A stretch of DNA of 64,000 nucleotides, taken from positions 1,612,001 through 1,676,000 of the forward strand of contig NW_027043829.1 in assembly GCF_037102585.1 (NCBI RefSeq), in the 5' to 3' direction. The notes under the pieces are model-generated. The model was not told the origin of the DNA. It was given only the letters and a program-made list of their open reading frames with translations, and ran no database searches. Within the stretch, counting starts at the first letter, position 1. Each line of letters begins with the position of its first letter. The translations under genes and the position numbers were made by a program. This DNA is from Saccharomycopsis crataegensis. Taxonomy: Eukaryota > Ascomycota > Saccharomycetes > Ascoideales > Saccharomycopsidaceae. Shown in pieces: positions 19,619 through 29,596 of the stretch.

Positions 19619-20623
19619 TTACTTACGGAAATAGGTGGCATTGAGCTTATTATCCAAATGCTGTCTGGCGGTCAACAAGTCCCCATCGGCGGTGTTGTTG
19701 GCACCTCTTCCCTTGGCCGCCCTAATGATATCGCTAGGAATTGGTTCCAACAAGGTATCGTGCTCAGGATGTGAGAAGAACACAATAGAGTATCGATCCT
19801 TTTTATCACGAATACTTGATTCCGGGAACTGGACTCTGTGGATGGTCGACTTCAAGATTCCCGCGGTCCAGTACGACAACTGATCACCAAAGTTGACAAT
19901 CAACGGAGGCGCCGATCCTGGATACTTGCTGCTGATATATGGGACTTTCTTCCAGCCATTAGCATAGATTTCCAATCCCTCCTGGCCTTCGAATTGGAAA
20001 AGTGCTGTGACAGTCCCGTAATCAGTGTGGGCCCCCGCTCTGATCAAAGTACTTGAGTCAAATGAGTCTTGAGACGGGTATTTCAAGAATCGGAGAATCG
20101 AGCCATTAGGTTCATTAGGACGGTTCTTGTTAGCAAACCAGTGTTCTCCGCCAGCTGCTTTTTCGATCTTCAACCCAATAGATAAGTATCGCAAGCTCTC
20201 CAATATCACATGGTAGAGTTTCTTATTAACAGTTTCGACGAGCTTCTCATTGACCGGATCTTTAAACAATAGAGGCATGTCTTGATGTGGTTTACCATCT
20301 TCGAAAGTGATATCCCCGAAATTCCAAGCTTCTTTTGGATCGCCACTGGTTTTTGCTTCTTCAGAAAGGTCCAATTTCTCCGATCGCAAGCACGAGTAAC
20401 CCTTGTTGGTTTCGTCGATTGGATACTTTGCTTTCTCAAGGGTTGGTAATTGAAAGAATTTCTTGGAAAGTCCGAGTAATTCATCAATTTCTTTTTGAGA
20501 AAAGTCATGACCATCGATGAAAAGGAACCCTTGGGTTTGGGCAGCTTCTAGCAAATCATCAACGATCTGTTGCTTATCAGGGTTTTTAAGATCGATAACT
20601 TTCAATGGATTTTCTTCGGGCAT
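19619..20623 (-). CDS. 2-oxoglutarate/Fe(II)-dependent oxygenase (isopenicillin-N-synthase-like)
   Basis: 334 aa from the ATG at 20623. An N-terminal DIOX_N domain (GFLFIDGHDFSQ near residues 32-43) precedes the double-stranded beta-helix core. The core shows the iron facial triad H199-x-D201 (HTDYG) and H262 (HRVQF), and R277 in RYSIVFF for the 2-oxoglutarate carboxylate. All key residues are present, so it should be active. The substrate cannot be read from sequence; fungal members oxidise small metabolites and xenobiotics. It is divergent from an ADH6/7-like dehydrogenase across about 700 bp. Confidence 0.85.
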   Translation of the reverse strand: MPEENPLKVIDLKNPDKQQIVDDLLEAAQTQGFLFIDGHDFSQKEIDELLGLSKKFFQLPTLEKAKYPIDETNKGYSCLRSEKLDLSEEAKTSGDPKEAWNFGDITFEDGKPHQDMPLLFKDPVNEKLVETVNKKLYHVILESLRYLSIGLKIEKAAGGEHWFANKNRPNEPNGSILRFLKYPSQDSFDSSTLIRAGAHTDYGTVTALFQFEGQEGLEIYANGWKKVPYISSKYPGSAPPLIVNFGDQLSYWTAGILKSTIHRVQFPESSIRDKKDRYSIVFFSHPEHDTLLEPIPSDIIRAAKGRGANNTADGDLLTARQHLDNKLNATYFRK

Positions 20624-21321
20624 GATTGTGTGATAATTATGGTAATTATAATGATAATAATGATGTTGGTAATGATAATATTAATAACTAGCAAAAGGAA
20701 AAAATGAAGAATAGATATCTCTTTTGATAAGAACAAAATAAGATGATTCCATACTTTTCTTTTTTCCGAGGATCTGCCGAGCGGCGGGTAGCAACGGATT
20801 TATTTCCTTCTGAAGAGGGGCGGGGATTAGTCAGCGGAAGGCTGTTAACTATAATGATATTTTGGGATATTCCAAGGCATATTGGTATAGTTAATTATAT
20901 ATTCCAAGGTTTATAGGAATACTTTTACGACACCTTTAGGATATTGTTATTGTGGGGGCATAAGTCTGCTTGCAGTTGTTGTGGAATACGAAAATATTCG
21001 AACTCCGATGAAATACGACATCTTTGAAGTGTCTGCTATTGAGAGATCATGATTTAATTATCAATACTTTTATGATTTCCAACGCAATGATATGTTATAA
21101 TAGTACAGACTATATTACCTCCGTTATATTCCCATGATTATTAATGGCCCATGGAATTAATGGTTAACTCCTCCGGAAACAATAAGGCCTGCAAAAAGAA
21201 AAAAAAACTTTCTTTTTTCACTTTCAGAGTACATAATGCGAATGATTTTCCACTTTGTTGAATTAATACTACAATATCCGTTACACAACTACAGCTACAA
21301 TCTATTTAAAAACACACAAAA
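20624..21321. promoter_or_regulatory. Divergent promoter, oxygenase / alcohol dehydrogenase
   Basis: A 698-bp region between two start codons. A GC-rich block at 20768-20845 contains an AGGGG stress element (20816-20820) overlapping GGGGCGGGG (20817-20825), a Mig1-like site, plus several CGG triplets. The remainder is AT-rich. A shared control region for both genes is plausible. Confidence 0.5.
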
Positions 21322-22407
21322 ATGGCAAAATATCCTGAAAAATTCACCGGTTTCGGGGTGCTCAACCATGAAGAATGGAATCACCCAAAGAAGGTCGAGT
21401 TTGACCCAAAGCCTTGGGGTGACCACGAAATTGATATCCAAATCGAGACTTGCGGGGTTTGTGGCTCTGATGTCCACTGTGCTCACGGTAGCTGGGGGGA
21501 AACTTATTCCCCAATTATTGTCGGTCACGAAATTGTTGGTAAAGTTTTGAAGGTTGGCAGCCAAGTCGAAAACATTAAGGTTGGTGACCGTGTCGGGGTC
21601 GGCGCCCAATGTTCCTCATGTGGCGAATGTGATCTTTGCCAAAACGGCAACGAACAATACTGTGTCAGCTGTGCCTGGACTTACGCTGGTAATATTGGCG
21701 AATGGAACACCCAAGGTGGGTACGCTTCGCATATCAGAGTCCTTGACCGTTTTGCTTTTGTGATTCCCGAAAAATTAGAATCCAAGTACGCCAGTCCTTT
21801 GCTTTGTGGGGGTTTGACAGTGTACTCTCCTCTTGTACGTAACGGATGTGGTCCCGGTAAAAAAGTTGCCATATCTGGTTTGGGTGGGTTAGGCCATCAA
21901 GCAGTAATGATCGCTAAGGCTTTGGGTGCTCATGTTACAGTGATCAGCAGATCTGATTCCAAAAAGGAAGATTCCTTCAAGATGGGGGCCGATCAATACA
22001 TTGCCACCAACGAAAAAGGCTGGGCTGCTAAGCACGCCGGAGAATTTAACCTCATTCTCAATTGTGGTAGCTCGCTTTCTGGTATTGATATGCAATCGAT
22101 GCTTGCTGTCTTGACCAGTGCTGATGGTCGTTTTGCCAGTATTTCTGCTCCTCCAATCACCGAAATGTGTTCATTCTCCCCATTCTCCCTTATGGGTAAA
22201 TCTATCTCTCAGCACGCTTTGGGTAATGCTAAAGAAATGAGAGACTTATTGCAATTATGTGCTGACAAGGACATCAAGCCATGGATTGAAGAAATTCCAA
22301 TCAGTGAGCAAGGGACACATGAAGCTTTGACCAGAGCCGACAATGGTGATGTCAGATACCGTTTTGTGTTAACTGACTTTGAAAAGGAGTTCAAGGACGC
22401 CTATTAA
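21322..22407 (+). CDS. Zinc-containing NADP-type alcohol dehydrogenase (Adh6/Adh7, CAD family)
   Basis: 361 aa medium-chain dehydrogenase. Catalytic-zinc ligands are C47 (CGVCGSD), H69-E70 (GHE) and C162. Structural-zinc cysteines are C100, C103, C106 and C114. The Rossmann motif GLGGLGH sits near residues 186-192, followed by SRSDSK, which fits NADP(H). Length equals S. cerevisiae Adh6 (360 aa). The family reduces cinnamaldehydes, veratraldehyde, furfural and medium-chain aldehydes. No CTG codon was found. The divergent oxygenase neighbour hints at joint detoxification or aromatic metabolism, which is inference. Confidence 0.9.
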   Translation: MAKYPEKFTGFGVLNHEEWNHPKKVEFDPKPWGDHEIDIQIETCGVCGSDVHCAHGSWGETYSPIIVGHEIVGKVLKVGSQVENIKVGDRVGVGAQCSSCGECDLCQNGNEQYCVSCAWTYAGNIGEWNTQGGYASHIRVLDRFAFVIPEKLESKYASPLLCGGLTVYSPLVRNGCGPGKKVAISGLGGLGHQAVMIAKALGAHVTVISRSDSKKEDSFKMGADQYIATNEKGWAAKHAGEFNLILNCGSSLSGIDMQSMLAVLTSADGRFASISAPPITEMCSFSPFSLMGKSISQHALGNAKEMRDLLQLCADKDIKPWIEEIPISEQGTHEALTRADNGDVRYRFVLTDFEKEFKDAY

Positions 22408-22919
22408 ATGAGCCAAAGTATATGTAATGAACTAGATAGACGAATAAAATATTCTTTAAGAAGAATGTTAACGTAATATGCATGACAACATGCCTACAGT
22501 AACGTACTTTGCCTTTAAGGGCAACATAAAAAAACATCCAAATCACTTTGTAACTACAGTCTTTGTTTTCATATCTTTTGCAAACCTTCTAGAATCAACA
22601 CATTTATCACCATCTCTTATCATGCCATTTATTTATTGTAGAAAATGGTTTCATAATAATCTGCGCCCAGCTATTGGCCAATTTCCACTACTATTCGCAC
22701 CGCGGCCCACCAAATTCTTTACCCCAAAAATTTTTTTATTTTTTCTTTTCTGAAAATTTGTTCCACGAATGAATCATTCAAAGTAGTTAAGCAGCGCGAT
22801 ATTCATTATCACAGGTTACACTACAAGAACATCTACAGTTGTTGATTTAGTGTCTACTCTCTTCTTATAAATATTCTAAAAGAAATCCCAAGAAAACAAA
22901 ACAAAACAAAAAAAAGATA
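22408..22919. promoter_or_regulatory. HEM1 promoter region
   Basis: The 512 bp between the dehydrogenase and HEM1. It holds a palindromic CCAAT element at 22673-22682 and a TATA-like TATAAATA at 22866-22873, 47 bp before the ATG. A short open frame (22478-22753) is not supported as a gene. Confidence 0.6.
22673..22682. promoter_or_regulatory. Palindromic CCAAT box (ATTGGCCAAT), candidate HAP site
   Basis: Two overlapping CCAAT pentamers in opposite orientation, about 240 bp upstream of HEM1. S. cerevisiae HEM1 is a known target of the heme- and carbon-responsive HAP2/3/4/5 complex through CCAAT, so the match is biologically sensible. Confidence 0.6.
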
Positions 22920-24614
22920 ATGGAAGCTGTTGTTCGTCAATCAATGGGATGCTGCCCATTTGTTCGTCAAGCATCGATGAACACAATGAAGAACTTTTCA
23001 TTGGCCGACAAGGCCATCGCTTGCCCAGTTATGGGTCCTGCAGTCATGAAGGCTAAAGAATCAAAGAACTATTCCACTGCTTCTAAACCTTTGACCGCTG
23101 CTGCCGCTGCTGCCCCATCATCCTCTGCTAACGCCGCCGCCGCTGCTGCTGCTGTTGCTCCTCAACCATTTGTAGCTGCCGGAGTTTCTAACGAAACTGC
23201 TTATGACTACGAAGGGATGTTCGAAGATGAGTTGATGAAGAAGCGTCAGGACAAGTCCTACCGTTATTTCAACAACATCAACCGTTTGGCCAAAGAGTTT
23301 CCAAAAGCTCATAGAGACTTGGAATCCGACAAGGTCACGGTGTGGTGCTCCAACGATTACTTGGGAATGGGAAGAAACCAAGAAGTGTTAAAGGCCATGC
23401 AAGCCTCTTTGGAAAAATACGGTTCTGGGGCCGGGGGTACCAGAAACATTGCTGGTCATAACAAGCATTCCATGGCTCTCGAAGCCGAATTGGCAGCTTT
23501 GCACAAGAAGGAAGCTGCTTTGGTTTTCAGCTCTTGCTTTGTCGCTAACGACTCGGTGTTATCCTTGTTAGGTCAAAAAATCAAAGATTTGGTGATCTTT
23601 AGTGACGAATTGAACCACGCGTCGATGATCACCGGGATTAAGCACTCTGGGTCCAAAAAGCATATTTTCAAACATAATGATTTGAGTGATTTGGAAAGTA
23701 AGTTGGCAATGTACCCTAAGTCTACTCCTAAATTGATTGCCTTTGAATCGGTTTACTCCATGTGTGGATCGGTTTCTCCAATTGACGAGATTTGTGATTT
23801 GGCCAAGAAATATGGGGCCATTACCTTTTTGGACGAAGTTCATTCTGTGGGGATGTACGGTCCTCATGGTGCTGGGGTTGCCGAACATTTGGATTTCGAC
23901 GCTCACTTGGCCACCGGGATCAGATCTCCAGAATTCAAGACCGTTTCTGACAAAGTTGACATGATCACCGGGACTTTGGGTAAGACTTTTGGTACTGTTG
24001 GTGGGTATGTTGCTGCCAGTGCTAACCTCGTTGATTGGGTCAGATCTTATGCTCCAGGATTCATTTTCACCACTTCTTTGCCTCCATCCGTGATGGCCGG
24101 GGCCATTGCTGCCGTTAGATACCAAAGACATACTTTGGAAGACCGTATCTTGCAACAAAACCACGCTAGATACCTTAAGTCCAATTTTGCAAGAATCGGG
24201 GTGCCAGTGATTCCAAACCCATCACACATTGTGCCAATCTTGATTGGTGATGCTTTCAATGCAAAGAAAGCCTCCGACTTGTTGATGGACAAGTATCGTA
24301 TTTATGTCCAAGCTATCAATTTCCCAACCGTTGCTAAAGGTACTGAAAGATTGAGAGTCACCCCAACCCCAGGTCACACTAACGATTTGAGTGATTTCTT
24401 GCTTGCCTCAGTCGATGAGATCTTTACTGATTTGAATTTGCCAAGAGTCAGAGATTACGAAATCATGGGTGGCTTAGCCGGTGTTGGTACCGGGGAAGTT
24501 GTCGAACCAGTGTGGACCAATGAACAATTGAAATTGACTTCTAAGGATTTGAATTCCAATGTTGTTGACCCAACTTTTGAATACTTGGGAAGCTCTTCAG
24601 GTTATGATTTGTGA
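22920..24614 (+). CDS. HEM1: 5-aminolevulinate synthase, mitochondrial (Hem1)
   Basis: 564 aa pyridoxal-phosphate enzyme making 5-aminolevulinate from glycine and succinyl-CoA, the first heme step. The N-terminal presequence carries two Cys-Pro heme-regulatory motifs (C12-P13 in GCCPF; C35-P36 in ACPVMG), then an Ala-rich linker. The catalytic core starts near residue 100. It shows [10 protein letters not shown], the FLDEVHSVG cofactor segment and the Schiff-base lysine in GTLGKTFG. Length fits S. cerevisiae (548 aa). Leucine is almost always TTG and no CTG occurs, indicating strong codon bias. Expression is likely set by the upstream CCAAT element and by heme acting on import. Confidence 0.97.
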   Translation: MEAVVRQSMGCCPFVRQASMNTMKNFSLADKAIACPVMGPAVMKAKESKNYSTASKPLTAAAAAAPSSSANAAAAAAAVAPQPFVAAGVSNETAYDYEGMFEDELMKKRQDKSYRYFNNINRLAKEFPKAHRDLESDKVTVWCSNDYLGMGRNQEVLKAMQASLEKYGSGAGGTRNIAGHNKHSMALEAELAALHKKEAALVFSSCFVANDSVLSLLGQKIKDLVIFSDELNHASMITGIKHSGSKKHIFKHNDLSDLESKLAMYPKSTPKLIAFESVYSMCGSVSPIDEICDLAKKYGAITFLDEVHSVGMYGPHGAGVAEHLDFDAHLATGIRSPEFKTVSDKVDMITGTLGKTFGTVGGYVAASANLVDWVRSYAPGFIFTTSLPPSVMAGAIAAVRYQRHTLEDRILQQNHARYLKSNFARIGVPVIPNPSHIVPILIGDAFNAKKASDLLMDKYRIYVQAINFPTVAKGTERLRVTPTPGHTNDLSDFLLASVDEIFTDLNLPRVRDYEIMGGLAGVGTGEVVEPVWTNEQLKLTSKDLNSNVVDPTFEYLGSSSGYDL

Positions 24615-24981
24615 GAAAATGTGTTTTAAAGATGGATTGATTAACTTTTAAATCACAAAAGATTTTTTTTTTTTTTTTTTCGTTTGTTATTTTATTATTT
24701 CATTATTTTATTATTTTATTTTATCTTAATTTTTTTTTTTCTATAATGCCTTGGATTTTTTTTTTTCACTTTCTTTTATTTATAGTGACTACTAGATAGT
24801 CACAAAAGATATTTAAAAGCATAGTGTTTTTCTTTTTCAATAGGAAATTATAGTTTTTTTTTATTTTTTACTATTACTGAGAATTTGTAAACTCATAGAA
24901 TTGGAATAGAAAGGGGAAAATAAAGAAAATATAAAACAAATAATATACAAATGCAAAAATATTGAATGATCACCATACCAT
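24615..24981. terminator. Convergent 3' region HEM1/TUB4
   Basis: A 367-bp spacer with several T-runs of 9-18 nt and TTATT repeats, which provide termination and polyadenylation signals for both flanking genes. No other content was seen. Confidence 0.5.
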
Positions 24982-26502
24982 TCAACCATCTATCTCCACA
25001 TCGTCATCGTCATCATCATCGCCATCGTCATCATTTAAGTATTCATTTGTCGCCGACAAAAGGTACTCATCAATAGTTCCTTGAACAATTTGCCGAGAAT
25101 CATGGAATTCTTGTAAATTGTCACTGAACAACGCTCCTCGTTTGTACCCATCTAAAAAGGCGTTTCTTTTGATCAATTTGTCGTATTGCGAGCAATTTCG
25201 CTTGAATAATGAGACGATCGACGAAGAATTCGCCAACATTAGGCCACTGACTAATTTCTTGTGTTTGGTTTTGATAAATTGCAGTTCAGAAGTCATTTGA
25301 TACTCCAAAAACCTGGATTTCTTACCGTAGATCAAATTAACGCTCGAATTGGTCCACGGGACAAAAGTTATCCGTTGTTGAAACCGCAGTAACCCTTTGA
25401 CGATATCATTTTCGTCGACTTTCCCTTGAAGAAGATTCAAAATCGAAATGTAGCTATCATTACCACCCTTGTTGTCGGATTTTACCATCCGCAAATTCTT
25501 ATTCAACAATTCCAATAATACATCGTACCCTGTGGATCTTCGTACGTCTTTGGCATCATTGACAAATTCCGAAGTGAATGGATAAAACGATGGTGTAAGG
25601 AAATGTAAAGTCGGGGTGGGAATCAATGATGATAAGATGCTGCTCATGGAATTGTACATTGCCGTGGGGAATCGGAGAGGATTGGTCATTCCTGCCATCA
25701 CCGTCGATACCAATTGATTAGTTTGTTCAAAAGAAATATTGGAGGTACGTAAATTAGCCAACGCGAGAGAATTCAACGCGGCATTATCGAATACCACACA
25801 CGAATCGGCAAATTCGATCAATCTTTTCAAAGTAAGGATGGTATTATACGGTTGGACCACCACATCAGAAGTTTGATCATTGGCAGGAAACACCGAGTAA
25901 GTCTGTACCAATTTCTTAGCGTACCGATCGGCTAATTGTTCTAATAAAAAAGAACCTAGACCTGACCCAGTACCGCCAGCCACCGAGTGGATCAATTGGA
26001 AACCTTCCAAGTTATCACAACTGTCGACTTCCCGATCAATGATATCGATCAATTCATCGATATGGGAAGTCCCATAATCGTACCCTTGCGACCAGTTATT
26101 ACCGGCCCCACTACCACTGGCACTGGTATAAATATTTCGAGGGTTGAATAAATGCGGGAATCGATTAGAGATATTGGAAACCACCCTGGGTTCAAGATCA
26201 AACAAGATCCCTCGCGGGGTGAACCGATTATCATCATCTTGGTTGAAAAACACGTTTGGGTAGTCATCTCGTGAGCTGCGAGGTTTATTATCATGTGTGT
26301 CAAATAGTCCAGGATACTTATTGATGTCTCGTAATGTGCCATCGATGGTGTTGATGCCATGTTCACGACAGAGTTGGTTCCAGAACTCCTGGCCAATCTG
26401 GTTACCACATTGTCCTGCTTGGATCGTTACCACTTCGCTGGGTTTCTAGTTAGTCAAATGAGAATAAATGAAATATTATAAATAGCAGACATACCCAGGC
26501 AT
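24982..26502 (-). CDS. TUB4: Gamma-tubulin Tub4 (two exons)
   Basis: Spliced: exon 1 26495-26502 (8 nt), intron 26438-26494, exon 2 24982-26437, giving 487 aa. Splicing yields the start MPGEVVTIQAGQCGNQIG, matching the conserved gamma-tubulin N-terminus. The unspliced frame has only a GTG. The GTP-binding tubulin signature GGTGSGLGS is intact, and the C-terminus is acidic (D/E run). Tub4 nucleates microtubules with Spc97/Spc98 at the spindle pole body. The AG nearest the branch site (26448) must be skipped in favour of CAG at 26438. A CTG at 25387-25389 aligns with a glutamine in other gamma-tubulins. Confidence 0.95.
26438..26494 (-). other. TUB4 intron (57 nt) with skipped proximal AG
   Basis: On the minus strand: donor GTATGT (26494-26489), branch GACTAAC (26455-26449), an AG almost touching the branch site, then the used acceptor CCCAG ending at 26438. 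Only the second AG restores the conserved N-terminus in frame. Confidence 0.88.
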
Positions 26503-26690
26503 AGTAATTTGATGGTATCTTCGTATGATAATAGTAACATAAATATTCAGTTATGTTTATTTATTAATTTAGAAAAAAAAAACATCGCAGAATGTCGGGT
26601 GTTGCACCCTCCATATTTCTCCATAAACTCCAAAAAATATTGTTGATCTCTAATTGTATCTTTCATCTTCTAGTTCTCTGTATATTATAT

Positions 26691-27566
26691 CTATATAACC
26701 TCAGATAATTGTCCTGCTTTCGCTTTTTCCTCCTCCTCCAACTTCTTCTTCCTGGCTAACGCTTTCTGCTGGAGCACCGCATCTCGTCTCGCCATCCCTT
26801 CTTGAATCTTTCTGTGTCTTCGTTCTTCCTTGGTTTCTTGTTTCTTATCAGGTTTCAGCAGCATCATTGACATCATCTTTTCAATACTTTCGTGTAATTC
26901 TTGTAACTTCTTTGTGTTTTGATGGAATTTGTCTCGAGACATCTGGGTTAACACTTTTAAAACATATTGCTCAACAAATACATTGATCTCCCCGGTTTTT
27001 TCATCGAGGTACCCAATAGGTACATCTAATCTGATCGATACTCTGATAGCAACATTATTGTTTTTCCCAATCCCCGATTCTCTAAACCCACATCCCATGG
27101 CGGTCGAATACAACTCACATGCCGTTGGGTAATCGGCACATAAAACGTGTAAGATCAACGGTTCAAACTTAAAAAGCAAGTATCTTGTAGCAATATCATT
27201 TCCAGCATTAGTCACTGCTTCGGGATCTCGTAGTTGGTGAACGTCGTTTTGTAAAAATTCATCGTCCCATCCGTCTAGTTCATTAACGTCATGGGTGACA
27301 AATAACCATTTCCCTCCTTCGCCTTTTCCTCCAGCTTTGACATTCGATGATTCAGAAACGATTTTGGAACCTTCTAGGAACACACTGACCCTTCCTGAGC
27401 AAGTGGAGGTGGTGACCATGTTGGGACTGGAGTTGATGAGGTTGATGATCGGCATACAAAGGATATCGATGGTTCCTTTGGGCGAAGCATCGGGCGAATC
27501 AGGAGAGTTCTCCTTGATTGACTCAAGAATTGCTGCTTTTTTTTGTAAAAAAGGGTTTTGCTTCAT
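26691..27566 (-). CDS. TYW3: tRNA wybutosine-synthesis methyltransferase Tyw3
   Basis: 291 aa from the ATG at 27566. The TYW3 family hallmark TTSTCSGRVSVF is at about residues 52-63, followed by GGKWLFVTHD. Tyw3 N4-methylates the wyosine intermediate at position 37 of tRNA-Phe. The C-terminus is Lys/Arg/Glu-rich (EERRHRKIQEG), probably helical. S. cerevisiae Tyw3 has 273 aa. It follows TUB4's promoter in the same orientation, with about 190 bp between. Confidence 0.93.
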   Translation of the reverse strand: MKQNPFLQKKAAILESIKENSPDSPDASPKGTIDILCMPIINLINSSPNMVTTSTCSGRVSVFLEGSKIVSESSNVKAGGKGEGGKWLFVTHDVNELDGWDDEFLQNDVHQLRDPEAVTNAGNDIATRYLLFKFEPLILHVLCADYPTACELYSTAMGCGFRESGIGKNNNVAIRVSIRLDVPIGYLDEKTGEINVFVEQYVLKVLTQMSRDKFHQNTKKLQELHESIEKMMSMMLLKPDKKQETKEERRHRKIQEGMARRDAVLQQKALARKKKLEEEEKAKAGQLSEVI

Positions 27567-27792
27567 TGTTGCGATATATTAGTGGATATCAAAATAGTGG
27601 ATATCTTGATGAAAGAAGAAGATTTTTTTATCCAAGAAAAAATATCAGATGTCAACTACCAAGCAGTACCACTAAATTAACTATATAATATATAATATGT
27701 ATTTATGAAGTATCTAAAATAACTACAGCATAACATAAAATTTATATAACACAAATGATTAAATTATACACTATTTACATACATCGAATGCC

Positions 27793-28452
27793 TTAAGACA
27801 ATAACTGGTCCAACTGTTTTTGAAGTTGGTTTGGCTCTTTGCGTCGACCATGTTTATTATTCTGCTGGAAATCGTAGTCATTAATGGTTCTTGGACCAGA
27901 ACTTCTGGTCTTGGCCAATCTGATCACTCCTACCCGTAGCTGGTCTAAGAAATCAGGGTGTAATCGATATGTCTTGGTCACCTTCTCCCTGGTGGCTCCG
28001 GTATCCAAATCGCCTAGGATCGCCGAGATGGTTCGTGGATCTAGCAAAGTTTTATTTTCGGTTTGGAGCTTGCTATCTTGGCCAATCTTGTGCAATTGTT
28101 TTCTGATGTTCAATGTCCGGATTGCAAGGTTATTCTTGTCAAGTTTGATCTTTTCCTCGGTGAGTTTGACCGTGCCTAATGACATTGCTTTGGCGTTGTA
28201 GTCGGGGTCCATGCCGTCCTTGGTGGAAGTATCAGGGGCTTCTCTGTGGTTCGATGGGCCGTTGTTATTGTTAGTTGGGGGTCTGATAGAATCGTTAGCT
28301 CTTCTGTGGAGGTTAGTTGTTGGTGGGGCATTCTGTGGTGGTTTGTGGACTTGGCCAAGGGGATCGATTTTGGAGCGTTTTAAGTGATTGGTTGTCGATG
28401 CGGTTTTCGCTAGGTTTCTTGCAGACGATGATTTGGAGGCAGCAGAACCCAT
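27793..28452 (-). CDS. Predicted N-myristoylated protein of unknown function
   Basis: 219 aa from the only upstream ATG at 28452; the frame extends further only to TTG. The product begins MGSAASKSS, a textbook N-myristoylation signal (Gly2, Ser6, Lys7). A basic, Pro/Asn-rich disordered region to about residue 85 precedes a more ordered C-terminal half. That half contains MSLGTVKLTEEKIKLDK, LDPRTISAILGDLDTGA, TYRLHPDFLDQL and a terminal Gln/Leu-rich helix. I do not recognise the family; the C-terminal half looks conserved in style. A peripheral membrane role (plasma, vacuolar or outer mitochondrial membrane) is inferred from the lipid signal only. It lies between TYW3 and MRPL8, all on the minus strand. 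Confidence 0.7.
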   Translation of the reverse strand: MGSAASKSSSARNLAKTASTTNHLKRSKIDPLGQVHKPPQNAPPTTNLHRRANDSIRPPTNNNNGPSNHREAPDTSTKDGMDPDYNAKAMSLGTVKLTEEKIKLDKNNLAIRTLNIRKQLHKIGQDSKLQTENKTLLDPRTISAILGDLDTGATREKVTKTYRLHPDFLDQLRVGVIRLAKTRSSGPRTINDYDFQQNNKHGRRKEPNQLQKQLDQLLS

Positions 28453-28699
28453 TTTAATAGAGGATAACAATAGGGTGAATGATGAAGAAAGAGAGAAAGA
28501 TATACAGATGGCTAATTGGGGGGGGATAAAATTTGGTTGGGTTTTTTTTGCCCTATTCGGTCCTCCTCAGATTATGTAAGCGGCGGTGGGACGATTTGAT
28601 TATTTCTGCCTACAAACACATACAAACAAATAACAACAATACTTTATATATTCATATATACATTATAATAATACTCATTTATACAAGACCAATCTCCAT

Positions 28700-29341
28700 C
28701 TATTCTGATTTGACGGTAGGATCGCTTTTCACTGGACGCTGCATCATGACAATATTCTTTCTGGTGGTGTTCAATTTAATGTCATTGACTGGTCTCAAGG
28801 CAATACTTTCTTCGGTGGAGTAGAACAATTCCTTGGCCTTTTCCACTAATTCTCTAAACTCTTGTTCTCCGTTTTCTCTAAATCTCACCAACTTATCAAC
28901 GTTTCTTTGGGTGGTTTCGTCAATTTCCAATCCTTGTCTCTCCAATCTGGCAACGATTCTTGCACAGAGCCAGAATTTGATTTCTCTTTCGCCATCGACC
29001 AATTCGACAATTGCTTGAGGAGCCTTATCCCCGAATCTTGGTTCTAACTTCAACACTCTGGTGTACCCACCGTTTCTGGTCTTGTAACGTGGGCCTAATT
29101 CTTCGAACAATTTTGGCAAAGTGGTGCCTTGTCTGAACAATTTCCCTTGGGCCAACGATCTTGCCTTTTCCTGGTTCTCCATCTTGGTGTACGATATTAT
29201 TCTTTCAGTGAATGATTGGGCTTCTTTGGCCTTGGCCCATGTTGTGGTTATTGATTCTTTTTCCAATAAATCGGAAGCCAAGTTTTTCAAAAGCGATCTT
29301 CTGTGAGATGCTGTTCTGCTGAGATGTCTATGAAGGACCAT
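28700..29341 (-). CDS. MRPL8: Mitochondrial ribosomal protein bL17m (Mrpl8)
   Basis: 213 aa from the ATG at 29341; an upstream open extension runs through a Tyr/His repeat and is not used. The bL17 signature begins at once: HRHLSRTASHRRSLLKNL, then RIISYTKMENQEKARSLAQ and GGYTRVLKLEPRFGDKAP. As in bacterial L17, the conserved domain is N-terminal, with a yeast-specific C-terminal extension (S. cerevisiae Mrpl8 has 238 aa). It shares a 255-bp divergent promoter with the MIC12-like gene. Confidence 0.95.
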   Translation of the reverse strand: MVLHRHLSRTASHRRSLLKNLASDLLEKESITTTWAKAKEAQSFTERIISYTKMENQEKARSLAQGKLFRQGTTLPKLFEELGPRYKTRNGGYTRVLKLEPRFGDKAPQAIVELVDGEREIKFWLCARIVARLERQGLEIDETTQRNVDKLVRFRENGEQEFRELVEKAKELFYSTEESIALRPVNDIKLNTTRKNIVMMQRPVKSDPTVKSE

Positions 29342-29596
29342 AATAGAGATATAATGATAATGATAATAGTGATAATAGTGATAATAATAAGATAATAATG
29401 ATAACGGTGCCAGTCTCCCAGCAGCCAATATGATCAACGAAATTTTTTTTTTTTTTCTTCTTTTGGGCGGCGGTCGCTGCGTGTCCCAGGGCTCGTGGCA
29501 CTGGTGATCATCCACAAAAAATATTCACAGTTGCAATTGTCACCCTTCGATCACTGCCATCGCTATCACAGTATCAGTATCAGTAGCACATTAAAT

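Noticed and set aside
26049-26408. 119-codon minus-strand frame inside TUB4
   Set aside because: Different frame of the gamma-tubulin gene, whose own frame carries all conserved tubulin motifs.
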